Of a stretch of 6,266 nt of DNA, positions 1-6,207 are shown piece after piece. Within the stretch, counting starts at the first letter, position 1. Each line of letters starts with the position of its first letter. Source of the DNA: SOIV01 sp964435925 (GTDB lineage Bacteria > Acidobacteriota > Aminicenantia > Aminicenantales > Aminicenantaceae). The position numbers and the translations under genes were made by a program. The notes below the pieces were generated by a model, which was given only the letters and a program-made list of their open reading frames with translations, was not told where the DNA came from and did not search any database. The stretch lies in contig CAYTBG010000138.1 in NCBI GenBank assembly GCA_964435925.1, positions 1 through 6,266 on the forward strand, read 5' to 3'.

Positions 1-1
1 A

Positions 2-109
2 ATGGAGAATGGCGTTAAAAATCTGAAGGGAGCTAGGCTATTTCCCAAAACCTTTTCCAATCACGGATTTGGAAGTGCTCACAAGCATACGGATATCGTT
101 GAAAAATAA
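2..109 (+). CDS. Possible C-terminal tail of an upstream gene (partial, unidentified)
   Basis: This frame is open from the left edge of the window to a TAA at 107-109, giving about 35 residues that end in ...HKHTDIVEK. The other two forward frames are closed early (TAA at 16-18, TGA at 24-26). The tail holds several His, Lys and Phe residues and a GFGSAHKH stretch, but I do not recognise a family. The stop lies 27 nt before the bamA start, a spacing typical of genes in one operon, so it may be the end of the preceding operon member. An ATG at position 2 could be an internal Met or a start. A frame this short can stay open by chance, so confidence is low. Confidence 0.35.
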   Translation: MENGVKNLKGARLFPKTFSNHGFGSAHKHTDIVEK

Positions 110-136
110 AGATTAATATGTTATAAGGAAAGAGGA

Positions 137-2407
137 ATGAAAAAAATTCTATTATGCTTTGTTATCTTGTGCCTTGCGCCCTATCTCTTCGGGCAGGAGA
201 TGGTTGAGAAGATTGAAATCGTCGGCAACGAGCGCGTCACGCGGGAGACGGTTCTTTATTATCTTTCTTCAAGAGAAGGGGACTACTACAGCGAGGAGTT
301 GTTGAGAAGAGATTTTAGAATTTTATGGTCAACGGGATTTTTCTCTAATGTCAGAATAGAAAAAGAAGATGGGACAAAAGGGAAGATAGTAAAGATCATC
401 GTCGAGGAGAATCCAGTCATCAAGAATATCATCTATAAAACTGGAAAGAAGCTGAAGGAGAATGATATCATCAATAAACTAAAAGAGAATGATGAATACA
501 TCCTCCCTTATTCTTATTACAACGAGTTTAAAATAAAGAGAATCCAGAAGACGATCGAAGATTTGCTCCTCGAGAAGGGCCTTACTTCTGGCAAGGTTAA
601 GGTTAAAGTAAATAAAGAAGGAAAAAACGAGTTAGAGGTCTTGTTTGATATCAACGAAGGGCCAAAAGTTAGAGTTGGTGAGGTCGAATTTGAAGGAAAC
701 ACAAAGTTACTAAAGAGTGTTGTTAGGGGAGCGATGAAGCAAAATAAAAAGCACGGGGTTTTTGCCTGGATAACAGGGAAGGATGTCTTTAAGCAGAACA
801 AGATCAGTGAAGATCTAGACAGCATAAAAGAGAGGTACCGCGAACACGGATACATGGAAGCTACAGTTGGTGAACCCAGGATTGAGGAAATCACAAAAAG
901 GACAGTTTTGTTCAAAAAACAGAAGATGAAGAAGATCATTATTCCTGTCAACGCTGGCTATCGTTATACTGTAGGCGAGGTTAAGATCGAAGGGAATAAG
1001 ATTCTTTCCGCTAAAGGCTTGCGCAGGCTCATTAAATTCAAAGAAGGTGATGTTTATAGCACCAAGATTAGAGAAAAAAGTATTGAAGAGATAGGAGAGC
1101 TTTATAGAGACATTGGCTACATTCGTTCCGCTATATATCCTGTAGAGAAACTGGACCCCAAGAGAAAACGTGTAAATGTGACTTTCAATATCATTGAAGG
1201 AGATGTAGTCTATTTAAACAGGATTGAATTCAAAGGCAATACATTCACTAAAGACAAAGTAATCAGGCGCGAAATGCTCCTCAGAGAGGGAGATAGGTTC
1301 AGCTTAGCTATGTTCAAAAACAGCATTTTGAGGATGAGCCAGCTTGGACTGATTGAGCCTGTCGGGGAGCCTGATATAAGGCCTAATCCTGAAGATCCCA
1401 ATAAAATGGATATCATCCTGAATGTTAAAGAGCTTCAAAGGAACAACATCCAGTTTTCGGCTGGCTATAGTGGTTATGAAGGCACTTTTGTTGCTCTAAG
1501 CTACTCCACAGTGAATTTCTTAGGAGCTGGAGAAAAGTTAGAACTTATGGTTCAACATGGAAAAAGAATCAAAAACTATATGTTTGGCTTTTCTGAACCC
1601 TATTTTCTTGATTACCCAGTGAGTTTGGGATTTAATGTGTATAATCGTCATGTAATATATCCCTTTCTGTTCAATCAAAAAGCAAAAGGAGTTAATTTTA
1701 CAACAGGAGGGAGAGTTAAAGGATATTGGAGAACAAATCTTACTTATGCCTATGAATACATCGATATCGATGCCGAAGAAGGTAGCTATTACTACAATTA
1801 CCGAGGAGGTTATGCTGTAAGCAGCATAACTCCTATGATATATAGTTCCACCATAAACAGCCCCTTAACTCCAACAAGAGGTTCCTTGTATATGGTTTCA
1901 GGCAAGTTCTCAGGTGGTTTTTTGGGAGGAGATATGACCTTTATCAAGCCCCGCATTGAGTGGAGTTTCTTCCACCCATTAGTCCTGAACCATGTTGTTG
2001 GATTCCATTTAGAATACCAATTTATCAAGGTATTTGGAGGTTCAAGAATTCCAATCTGGGAAAAATTCTATCTTGGGGGGGAGAGGTCGATCAGGGGCTA
2101 CGAAATTTATTCCATAAGGGGGGACGAGAATATCGGCGGCGAGAAATCTTTTGTTTTCAACACAGAATACATCATTCCAATCGGCGGTCCCCTGTATGCT
2201 ATTCTTTTTTATGATATGGGGAATGCTTTTACTCGAGAACAGAAGGTTAAATTTAACAATTTATATTATTCAACAGGGCTGGAGATGAGGATATTTGTTC
2301 CTGCCCTCAGAGTTCCTTTCAGGCTCATTTTTGCTTATAATAACCGAAAGATACGTGATGATGATACCAATTTCGCCTTTCGTTTTGCGATTGGAACTAC
2401 TTTTTAA
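137..2407 (+). CDS. bamA: Outer-membrane protein assembly factor BamA (Omp85 family)
   Basis: BamA is the core of the BAM complex and inserts beta-barrel proteins into the outer membrane. The 756-aa product starts with a signal peptide (KK at 2-3, hydrophobic 4-18, probable cleavage after Gly19). Five POTRA domains follow at about 22-91, 92-174, 175-275, 276-356 and 357-434. Their repeated signature is a hydrophobic strand ending in GN (VGNERV, FEGNTK, IEGNKI, FKGNTF). The barrel runs from about 436 to 756. It contains the PLTPTRG strand at 576-582, the Omp85 loop-6 motif in the form IRGY at 652-655 after YLGGER, and a terminal Phe as expected for an outer-membrane beta-signal. It is slightly shorter than the E. 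coli protein (810 aa), mainly in the barrel loops. The ATG is preceded by AAGGA at 125-129, 7 nt away. The skp gene begins 37 nt after the stop, so the two are probably co-transcribed. Confidence 0.97.
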   Translation: MKKILLCFVILCLAPYLFGQEMVEKIEIVGNERVTRETVLYYLSSREGDYYSEELLRRDFRILWSTGFFSNVRIEKEDGTKGKIVKIIVEENPVIKNIIYKTGKKLKENDIINKLKENDEYILPYSYYNEFKIKRIQKTIEDLLLEKGLTSGKVKVKVNKEGKNELEVLFDINEGPKVRVGEVEFEGNTKLLKSVVRGAMKQNKKHGVFAWITGKDVFKQNKISEDLDSIKERYREHGYMEATVGEPRIEEITKRTVLFKKQKMKKIIIPVNAGYRYTVGEVKIEGNKILSAKGLRRLIKFKEGDVYSTKIREKSIEEIGELYRDIGYIRSAIYPVEKLDPKRKRVNVTFNIIEGDVVYLNRIEFKGNTFTKDKVIRREMLLREGDRFSLAMFKNSILRMSQLGLIEPVGEPDIRPNPEDPNKMDIILNVKELQRNNIQFSAGYSGYEGTFVALSYSTVNFLGAGEKLELMVQHGKRIKNYMFGFSEPYFLDYPVSLGFNVYNRHVIYPFLFNQKAKGVNFTTGGRVKGYWRTNLTYAYEYIDIDAEEGSYYYNYRGGYAVSSITPMIYSSTINSPLTPTRGSLYMVSGKFSGGFLGGDMTFIKPRIEWSFFHPLVLNHVVGFHLEYQFIKVFGGSRIPIWEKFYLGGERSIRGYEIYSIRGDENIGGEKSFVFNTEYIIPIGGPLYAILFYDMGNAFTREQKVKFNNLYYSTGLEMRIFVPALRVPFRLIFAYNNRKIRDDDTNFAFRFAIGTTF

Positions 2408-2431
2408 GCGATAAAGAGCCCATTTCAAATT

Positions 2432-2438
2432 AAGGAGG
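2432..2438 (+). promoter_or_regulatory. Strong Shine-Dalgarno for skp
   Basis: AAGGAGG lies 6 nt upstream of the ATG at 2445. It is the strongest ribosome-binding site in the window. It fixes the skp start and suggests high translation, in keeping with an abundant periplasmic chaperone. Confidence 0.8.
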
Positions 2439-2444
2439 CAAACG

Positions 2445-2981
2445 ATGTGGAGAAGCAGTAGCAAAATTTCTTTATTAGGCCTACTCTTTACATTTCTGGT
2501 TTTTGCAGGTTTTGCTCAGGAGTCAAATAAAATTGGCATCGTTAATTCAAATGAAGTAATTCAAAAATCGACTGAGGGAAAAGCGGTTATGGCCCAGCTG
2601 CAGGAAAAAGATAAAAGCAATGCGTCTAGAATTTCTGCAATGGATGAAAAAATCCGCGAGTTAGAGACTAAGCTCAATACCCAGAGGCTTACACTCACCC
2701 AGGAATCTATTCTTCAGTTAACTTCTGAGTTGGAGAGAAAGCGGACAGAAAGAAAGCGGTTTGCAGAAGATTCTTTAAGGGAGTTACAGGAGCTCAGGTT
2801 CAGGCTGTTCACTAAAGTCCAGGATGAAGTGATTCCGATTATCGAAGGATTAGGGAAGGAAAGGAGCCTGGATATAATTTTTGATCTGGCTAATAGCGGA
2901 GCTGTATATGTCAATCCGACGATCGATATCACAGAAGAAGTCATCAAAAGATACGATGCCGCTAAGGCCGCAAAAAAGTAA
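2445..2981 (+). CDS. skp: Periplasmic chaperone Skp/OmpH family
   Basis: Skp (OmpH) is a trimeric periplasmic chaperone that holds unfolded outer-membrane proteins on their way to BamA. The 178-aa product has a signal peptide (basic R3 and K7, hydrophobic 8-21) with a likely cleavage AGFA|QE after residue 24, leaving a mature protein of about 154 aa. The mature N-terminus begins with the family strand KIGIVNSNEVIQKSTEGKA. A long charged helix, predicted coiled coil and rich in Lys, Glu, Arg and Gln, spans roughly 45-125 and would form the chaperone arms. The C-terminal part (LDIIFDLANSGAVYVNPTIDITEEVIKRYD) closes the small beta body seen in this family. The position right after bamA is the conserved arrangement. 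Its last codons overlap the fabZ start by 26 nt. The family call is firm, while Skp function rests on homology and context. Confidence 0.93.
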   Translation: MWRSSSKISLLGLLFTFLVFAGFAQESNKIGIVNSNEVIQKSTEGKAVMAQLQEKDKSNASRISAMDEKIRELETKLNTQRLTLTQESILQLTSELERKRTERKRFAEDSLRELQELRFRLFTKVQDEVIPIIEGLGKERSLDIIFDLANSGAVYVNPTIDITEEVIKRYDAAKAAKK

Positions 2982-3438
2982 AGACTTGCTTACTATCAAG
3001 AAAATCCTCAAGTGCCTTCCCCATCGCTATCCCTTTTTATTGGTGGATAGAGTATTAAAGCTCGAAAAAGGAAAGTGCATTACTGCCATCAAGAACGTTT
3101 CCTATAACGAACATTTCTTCCAGGGGCATTTTCCTCATTTAAAGGTAATGCCTGGTGTTTTAGTTGTCGAAGCTTTGGCCCAGACAGGCGGCATTCTTCT
3201 CTATCATTCCGCCCCCAATCCCGAGACAATTCTTGTTTTTTTAACTGCGATTAATAACGCGAAATTCAGAAAGCCGATTGTTCCTGGTGATCAACTGAAG
3301 TTAGAAGTGGAAATTCTAAAGCTCAAGTCAAAATATAGCTATATTTCGGGAAAAGCGTTTGTAGATGGAGAACTTGTTGCCGAATGCAAGATTATGGCTT
3401 CATTTTCAAAGCTTGAGGAATTGAATGAGAGAGAATGA
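2956..3438 (+). CDS. fabZ: 3-hydroxyacyl-[acyl-carrier-protein] dehydratase FabZ
   Basis: FabZ is a cytoplasmic hot-dog-fold enzyme that dehydrates 3-hydroxyacyl-ACP to trans-2-enoyl-ACP in fatty acid elongation. From the ATG at 2956 the product is 160 aa, close to the 151 aa of E. coli FabZ. Family motifs are LPHRYPFLLVDRV at 21-33, NEHFFQGHFP at 51-60 with the catalytic His58, and MPGVLVVEALAQ at 65-76 with the catalytic Glu72. The RKPIVPGDQL strand is at 105-114. The frame stays open upstream to 2881, but that would add a non-homologous stretch lying wholly inside skp, so 2956 is preferred. The Shine-Dalgarno before 2956 is weak, which fits translational coupling to skp. An in-frame TTG at 2986 would still keep every motif and is the main alternative start. 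FabZ draws on the same 3-hydroxyacyl-ACP pool as LpxA, encoded next with a 14-nt overlap. Confidence 0.95.
   Translation: MPLRPQKSKDLLTIKKILKCLPHRYPFLLVDRVLKLEKGKCITAIKNVSYNEHFFQGHFPHLKVMPGVLVVEALAQTGGILLYHSAPNPETILVFLTAINNAKFRKPIVPGDQLKLEVEILKLKSKYSYISGKAFVDGELVAECKIMASFSKLEELNERE
3415..3419 (+). promoter_or_regulatory. Shine-Dalgarno for lpxA inside the fabZ 3' end
   Basis: GAGGA sits 5 nt before the ATG at 3425, within the last fabZ codons. It supports the overlapping lpxA start over any later Met. Ribosomes terminating on fabZ at 3436-3438 would finish next to this site. Confidence 0.6.
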
Positions 3439-4249
3439 TGTCTTTGTTCATTCTACAGCCACAGTCCATCCCAAAGCGCGATTGGATTCAGGAGTCTGGA
3501 TAGGACCATATTCTTTTATCGGGGAAAAAGTTAGCGTCCACAAAAAGACTAGAATCGATGCCAATGTCTTCATTGATGGCCAGACTGAAATAGGAGAAGA
3601 CTGCCATTTTTCTCCATATTCTTCCATCGGAACAGAACCTCAAGATATTACTTATAAAGGGGAAGACACACTGGTTAAGATCGGGGATAGAAATATTTTC
3701 AGAGAATTCATAACAGTTAATCGGGGGACAGTCAAGGCTGAAGGGCAGACTGTTGTCGGGAATGATAATTATTTCATGGCTTACTCTCATATTGGCCATG
3801 ACTGTTTTGTCGGTAATGAAACCATCTTTATAAACGCCGCCACTCTCGGAGGACATGTCACTGTCCAGGATTTTACTACAGTAGGGGCGTTCAGCGGCAT
3901 TCATCAGTTCTGTCGGGTTGGAAAGCATGCCTTTATAGGTGGTAATACGATAATCACTCAGGATGTTTTCCCTTTCTCCAGGGTCGCTGGAAGTCGTCCC
4001 GTTCTCCTTTTCGGGTTGAATGCTGTCGGCTTGCGGCGGAGAGGCTTTTCCAAAGAGAGAATCAAGGTTATTAAGGAAATTTTCAAAATTTTTTTTTATT
4101 CCGACTTAAACAGCACTCAAGCAACAGATAAAATCAAAGAAAAACTCCCTCCAGGGGAAGATAAAGATGAGATCATCAATTTTATTCAGTCCTCCCAAAG
4201 AGGAATCATAAAGAAGACAGCTGAAAAATGGGACGTCGAATTGGGATAA
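3425..4249 (+). CDS. lpxA: Acyl-[ACP]--UDP-N-acetylglucosamine O-acyltransferase LpxA
   Basis: LpxA transfers a 3-hydroxyacyl chain from ACP to the 3-position of UDP-GlcNAc (or to a 3-amino analogue), the first step of lipid A synthesis in the cytoplasm. The 274-aa product shows the left-handed beta-helix hexapeptide pattern over about 8-190, then a helical C-terminal domain. Key residues align with E. coli numbering without gaps up to this point: His125 in SHIGHDC (catalytic base), His144 in LGGHV, His160 in HQFC, Gln73 in PQD, and Gly173 in IGGN, the acyl-chain ruler position. A one-residue insertion follows at about 186-196, before the GLRRRGF motif at 202-208. The protein is 12 residues longer than E. 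coli LpxA, mostly at the C-terminus. It overlaps fabZ by 14 nt and lpxI by 22 nt. The lpxD gene, usually just upstream of fabZ, is absent here. Confidence 0.96.
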   Translation: MRENDVFVHSTATVHPKARLDSGVWIGPYSFIGEKVSVHKKTRIDANVFIDGQTEIGEDCHFSPYSSIGTEPQDITYKGEDTLVKIGDRNIFREFITVNRGTVKAEGQTVVGNDNYFMAYSHIGHDCFVGNETIFINAATLGGHVTVQDFTTVGAFSGIHQFCRVGKHAFIGGNTIITQDVFPFSRVAGSRPVLLFGLNAVGLRRRGFSKERIKVIKEIFKIFFYSDLNSTQATDKIKEKLPPGEDKDEIINFIQSSQRGIIKKTAEKWDVELG

Positions 4250-5037
4250 TCGCAGGCGCCGGAGAATTTCCGTTTTTGTTACTTGCAGAAGCTCAGAAAA
4301 TGGGCTACTCTTGTATAGTTGCAGGCATCAAAGACGAAGCCGAAACTGGCCTTAGGAATAAGGTTGATATATTTGAATGGGTTGATGTTGGTGATATTTT
4401 AAACCTTATAGCTTTTTTTAAAAAGAATGGAGTCAAAGAAGCTGTGTTCGCTGGGAAAGTCGATCATCGGAAAATTTTTAATAAAGAAAAATTCAATGAG
4501 ACTTCTTGGCGCCTTTTGGCTGAAGGCAAAGACAGAGGTCCTGGTGCAATCTTAAAGATCATCATTGATTTTATGGCCAAAGAAGGAATCCAAATCATGG
4601 ACCCAACTTCATTCGTCGCTTCCTCTTTTTGTCAGGAGGGAGTCCTGACAAAAACAAAGCCTTCGCCAGCTGCGGAAGAGGATATAGAGTTTGGCTTTAA
4701 AATTGCCAAAAATATTGCTGACTTAGATATCGGACAGACTGTGATTGTCAAGGATAAGGCAGTTGTTGCCGTGGAAGGAATGGAGGGGACGGATGAGGCA
4801 ATAAAAAGAGGCGGCCGGTTAGCGGGAGAAGAGACAGTCGTTGTGAAAGCAAGCCGTTCTTTTCAGGATGCAAGAGTGGATTTGCCTGCAGTGGGGCTCA
4901 ATACTGTCAAAAGTCTTGTCGAGGCGAGAAGCAGAGCTCTTTGTATCGGAGCTCAGAGCATACTTTTTTTTCAAAAAGAGGAGGCTATCTCATTGGCTGA
5001 CGCCCACAGAATTTCAATAGTTGTTAAGAAACCGTAA
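4228..5037 (+). CDS. lpxI: UDP-2,3-diacylglucosamine pyrophosphatase LpxI (DUF1009)
   Basis: LpxI cleaves UDP-2,3-diacylglucosamine to 2,3-diacylglucosamine-1-phosphate (lipid X) and UMP. It replaces the unrelated LpxH in many bacteria. The 269-aa product is near the usual length (Caulobacter LpxI is about 283 aa). The N-terminal domain (1 to about 130) opens with IGIIAGAGEFPFLL and contains AGKVDHRKIF at 75-84 and RGPGAILK at 103-110. The C-terminal domain (from about 138) carries LTKTKPSPAAEEDIEFG at 140-156, VEGMEGTDEAIKRGG at 182-196, and QDARVDLPAVG at 213-223. The acidic residues of that last motif (Asp214, Asp218) are the likely catalytic or metal-binding site. The ATG at 4228 lies inside lpxA and lacks a good Shine-Dalgarno, which suggests coupling to lpxA translation. 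A perfect inverted repeat lies at the domain junction (separate entry). The product would feed LpxB, which is not in the window. Confidence 0.94.
   Translation: MGRRIGIIAGAGEFPFLLLAEAQKMGYSCIVAGIKDEAETGLRNKVDIFEWVDVGDILNLIAFFKKNGVKEAVFAGKVDHRKIFNKEKFNETSWRLLAEGKDRGPGAILKIIIDFMAKEGIQIMDPTSFVASSFCQEGVLTKTKPSPAAEEDIEFGFKIAKNIADLDIGQTVIVKDKAVVAVEGMEGTDEAIKRGGRLAGEETVVVKASRSFQDARVDLPAVGLNTVKSLVEARSRALCIGAQSILFFQKEEAISLADAHRISIVVKKP
4626..4654. repeat. Perfect 12-bp inverted repeat with 5-nt loop inside lpxI
   Basis: The left arm TTTTTGTCAGGA at 4626-4637 is the exact reverse complement of the right arm at 4643-4654, around a GGGAG loop at 4638-4642. It covers codons 133-143 of lpxI, at the junction of the two LpxI domains. 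Neither strand has a U-tract after the stem (A-rich sequence follows on both), so it does not look like an intrinsic terminator. The function is unknown. The inverted repeat itself is read directly from the sequence. Confidence 0.75.
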
Positions 5038-5075
5038 GAAAAAGGAAATAGAGAGAGGCACTTAGATCATTTTCT

Positions 5076-5080
5076 GGAGA
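5076..5080 (+). promoter_or_regulatory. Shine-Dalgarno fixing a TTG start
   Basis: GGAGA lies 7 nt upstream of the TTG at 5088. In this frame an in-frame TAG at 5049-5051 closes the way upstream, and no ATG or GTG occurs between it and the conserved VRVGIIGVG strand. The TTG is therefore the only sensible start. Confidence 0.65.
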
Positions 5081-5087
5081 AAGATCG

Positions 5088-6002
5088 TTGGATAAAGTAA
5101 GAGTAGGAATAATCGGAGTAGGGTATTTGGGAACCCAGCATGCCAGGATTTTATCTTATCTGGAAGAAGCCGAGCTTAAAGGAGTTGTGGATGTTGATTT
5201 TAAGAAGGCAGTTGCGATTGGAAATCGCCATAGAGTTCAGTACTATCAGAATTATGAAAACATGCTGGATGAGATTGATGCAGCTATTGTGGCCACCCCA
5301 ACATCTGAGCATTTTTCTATTGCCATGAAATTATTGAGCAAAGGGAAGTCTGTTTTGGTTGAAAAGCCCATAACAGAGACAGTGGAACAGGCGGAGAAGT
5401 TGGTAGCCAAGGCCAATAAGAGCGGAACACTCCTTCAGGTTGGTCATTTAGAGCGATTCAATCCGGCTGTGGAAGCTGTGGAAAACGTAATCTCGGAGCC
5501 AAAGTTTATAGAAGCTCAGAGATTGGGATCTTTCTCGGCTCGATCCTTGGATATTGATGTAGTGCTTGACCTTATGATTCATGATTTGGATATCATTTTG
5601 GCTTTGATTAAGGATGATGTGAAAGCTATCAGGTCTTCAGGAATACATGTCCTTTCAGAAAAAATTGATATTGCCAATGCCAGGTTAGAATTTAACTCAG
5701 GGTGTGTGGCAACTCTTACAGCTAGCCGTGTTCACGAGGGAAAGGTTAGAAAGCTGCGGATATTCGAGCCAACATCTTGTTATTCCATCGATTATATTGA
5801 CCAAGAAGTTAAAATTTTCCCTTTAAACGGGAGACAGACTGATATTAAAAATTTGAAGATAGAAAAGGAAGAGCCTCTTAAAAAGGAACTCAAAAATTTT
5901 TTCAGTTGTATCGGAGATGGAAGGGAGGGCAAAGTAAGTGGCAAAGAAGGACTTCGTGCTCTCCAACTTGCCTACAGCGTCCTGCAAGAGGCAGAAACAT
6001 AA
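5088..6002 (+). CDS. Gfo/Idh/MocA-family NAD(P)-dependent oxidoreductase, candidate GnnA-type UDP-GlcNAc 3-dehydrogenase
   Basis: The 304-aa product has an N-terminal Rossmann fold (RVGIIGVGYLGTQHAR, glycine motif at residues 10-15). It carries the family lysine motif VEKPIT at 91-96 (Lys93). The C-terminal alpha/beta domain begins near 120 and contains GHLERFNPA at 119-127 and DLMIHDLDI at 161-169, with the usual catalytic His165 and Asp166. The fold and family are clear. The substrate is inferred. Family members next to lpxA/lpxB, such as GnnA of Acidithiobacillus ferrooxidans, oxidise UDP-GlcNAc at C3, and the aminotransferase GnnB then makes UDP-GlcNAc3N for LpxA. No GnnB is visible here, so another sugar substrate remains possible and I give no symbol. 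Translation starts at TTG with a good ribosome-binding site, 50 nt after lpxI, so it is probably in the same transcript. An inverted-repeat element begins 10 nt after its stop. Confidence 0.88.
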   Translation: MDKVRVGIIGVGYLGTQHARILSYLEEAELKGVVDVDFKKAVAIGNRHRVQYYQNYENMLDEIDAAIVATPTSEHFSIAMKLLSKGKSVLVEKPITETVEQAEKLVAKANKSGTLLQVGHLERFNPAVEAVENVISEPKFIEAQRLGSFSARSLDIDVVLDLMIHDLDIILALIKDDVKAIRSSGIHVLSEKIDIANARLEFNSGCVATLTASRVHEGKVRKLRIFEPTSCYSIDYIDQEVKIFPLNGRQTDIKNLKIEKEEPLKKELKNFFSCIGDGREGKVSGKEGLRALQLAYSVLQEAET

Positions 6003-6012
6003 ATTATTGGGG

Positions 6013-6038
6013 TCAGGTCTTGCTTTTTGCTTTTTGCC
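6013..6038 (+). repeat. Left inverted-repeat arm with tandem heptamer
   Basis: The arm is the 18-bp core at 6013-6030, followed by a second tttttgc at 6031-6037 and a c. The heptamer tttttgc occurs twice in tandem here (6024-6030 and 6031-6037) and only once in the right arm. Confidence 0.75.
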
Positions 6039-6207
6039 TTTATTCATAAAAACACAATTTATACTAAGGCGTTAGATTGCGGGCGACACTGCTCTTTTTA
6101 TAAATGGGCAGGGGAATGTGGTAAGATCTCATCCTGAAGATAGGAGATATCTGTATCGCTTTCATCCTTGTAATGAAATTTTAATGCGTTTGTATGAGAT
6201 TTTTACG

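Noticed and set aside
99..127. Promoter-like pair: TTGAAA at 99-104 and TATAAG at 122-127 with a 17-nt spacer
   Set aside because: Both boxes match the sigma-70 consensus at 5 of 6, but transcription would begin at about 134, within 3 nt of the bamA ATG, and would leave out the Shine-Dalgarno. The region is AT-rich, so a chance match is likely. A leaderless start cannot be excluded without 5'-end data.
517..951. 144-codon minus-strand open frame inside bamA
   Set aside because: It lies opposite well-supported POTRA coding sequence, has no recognisable motif and is Ser/Leu/Phe-rich as expected for an antisense shadow.
2881..2955. Upstream extension of fabZ to an ATG at 2881
   Set aside because: It would overlap skp by about 100 nt, and the extra 25 residues do not resemble FabZ N-termini. 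The ATG at 2956 gives a normal family length.
3488..3928. 146-codon minus-strand open frame inside lpxA
   Set aside because: It is opposite the conserved hexapeptide-repeat region and shows no family features.
5823..6047. 74-codon minus-strand frame starting in the left repeat arm (MNKGKKQKARPDP...)
   Set aside because: Its first residues are a read-through of the repeat arm and the rest is antisense to the dehydrogenase gene. I regard it as spurious.
6124..6149. Imperfect hairpin inside the 3' element as an operon terminator
   Set aside because: The stem is only about 7 bp with a 3-nt bulge, and no U-tract follows. I found no convincing intrinsic terminator after the dehydrogenase gene.
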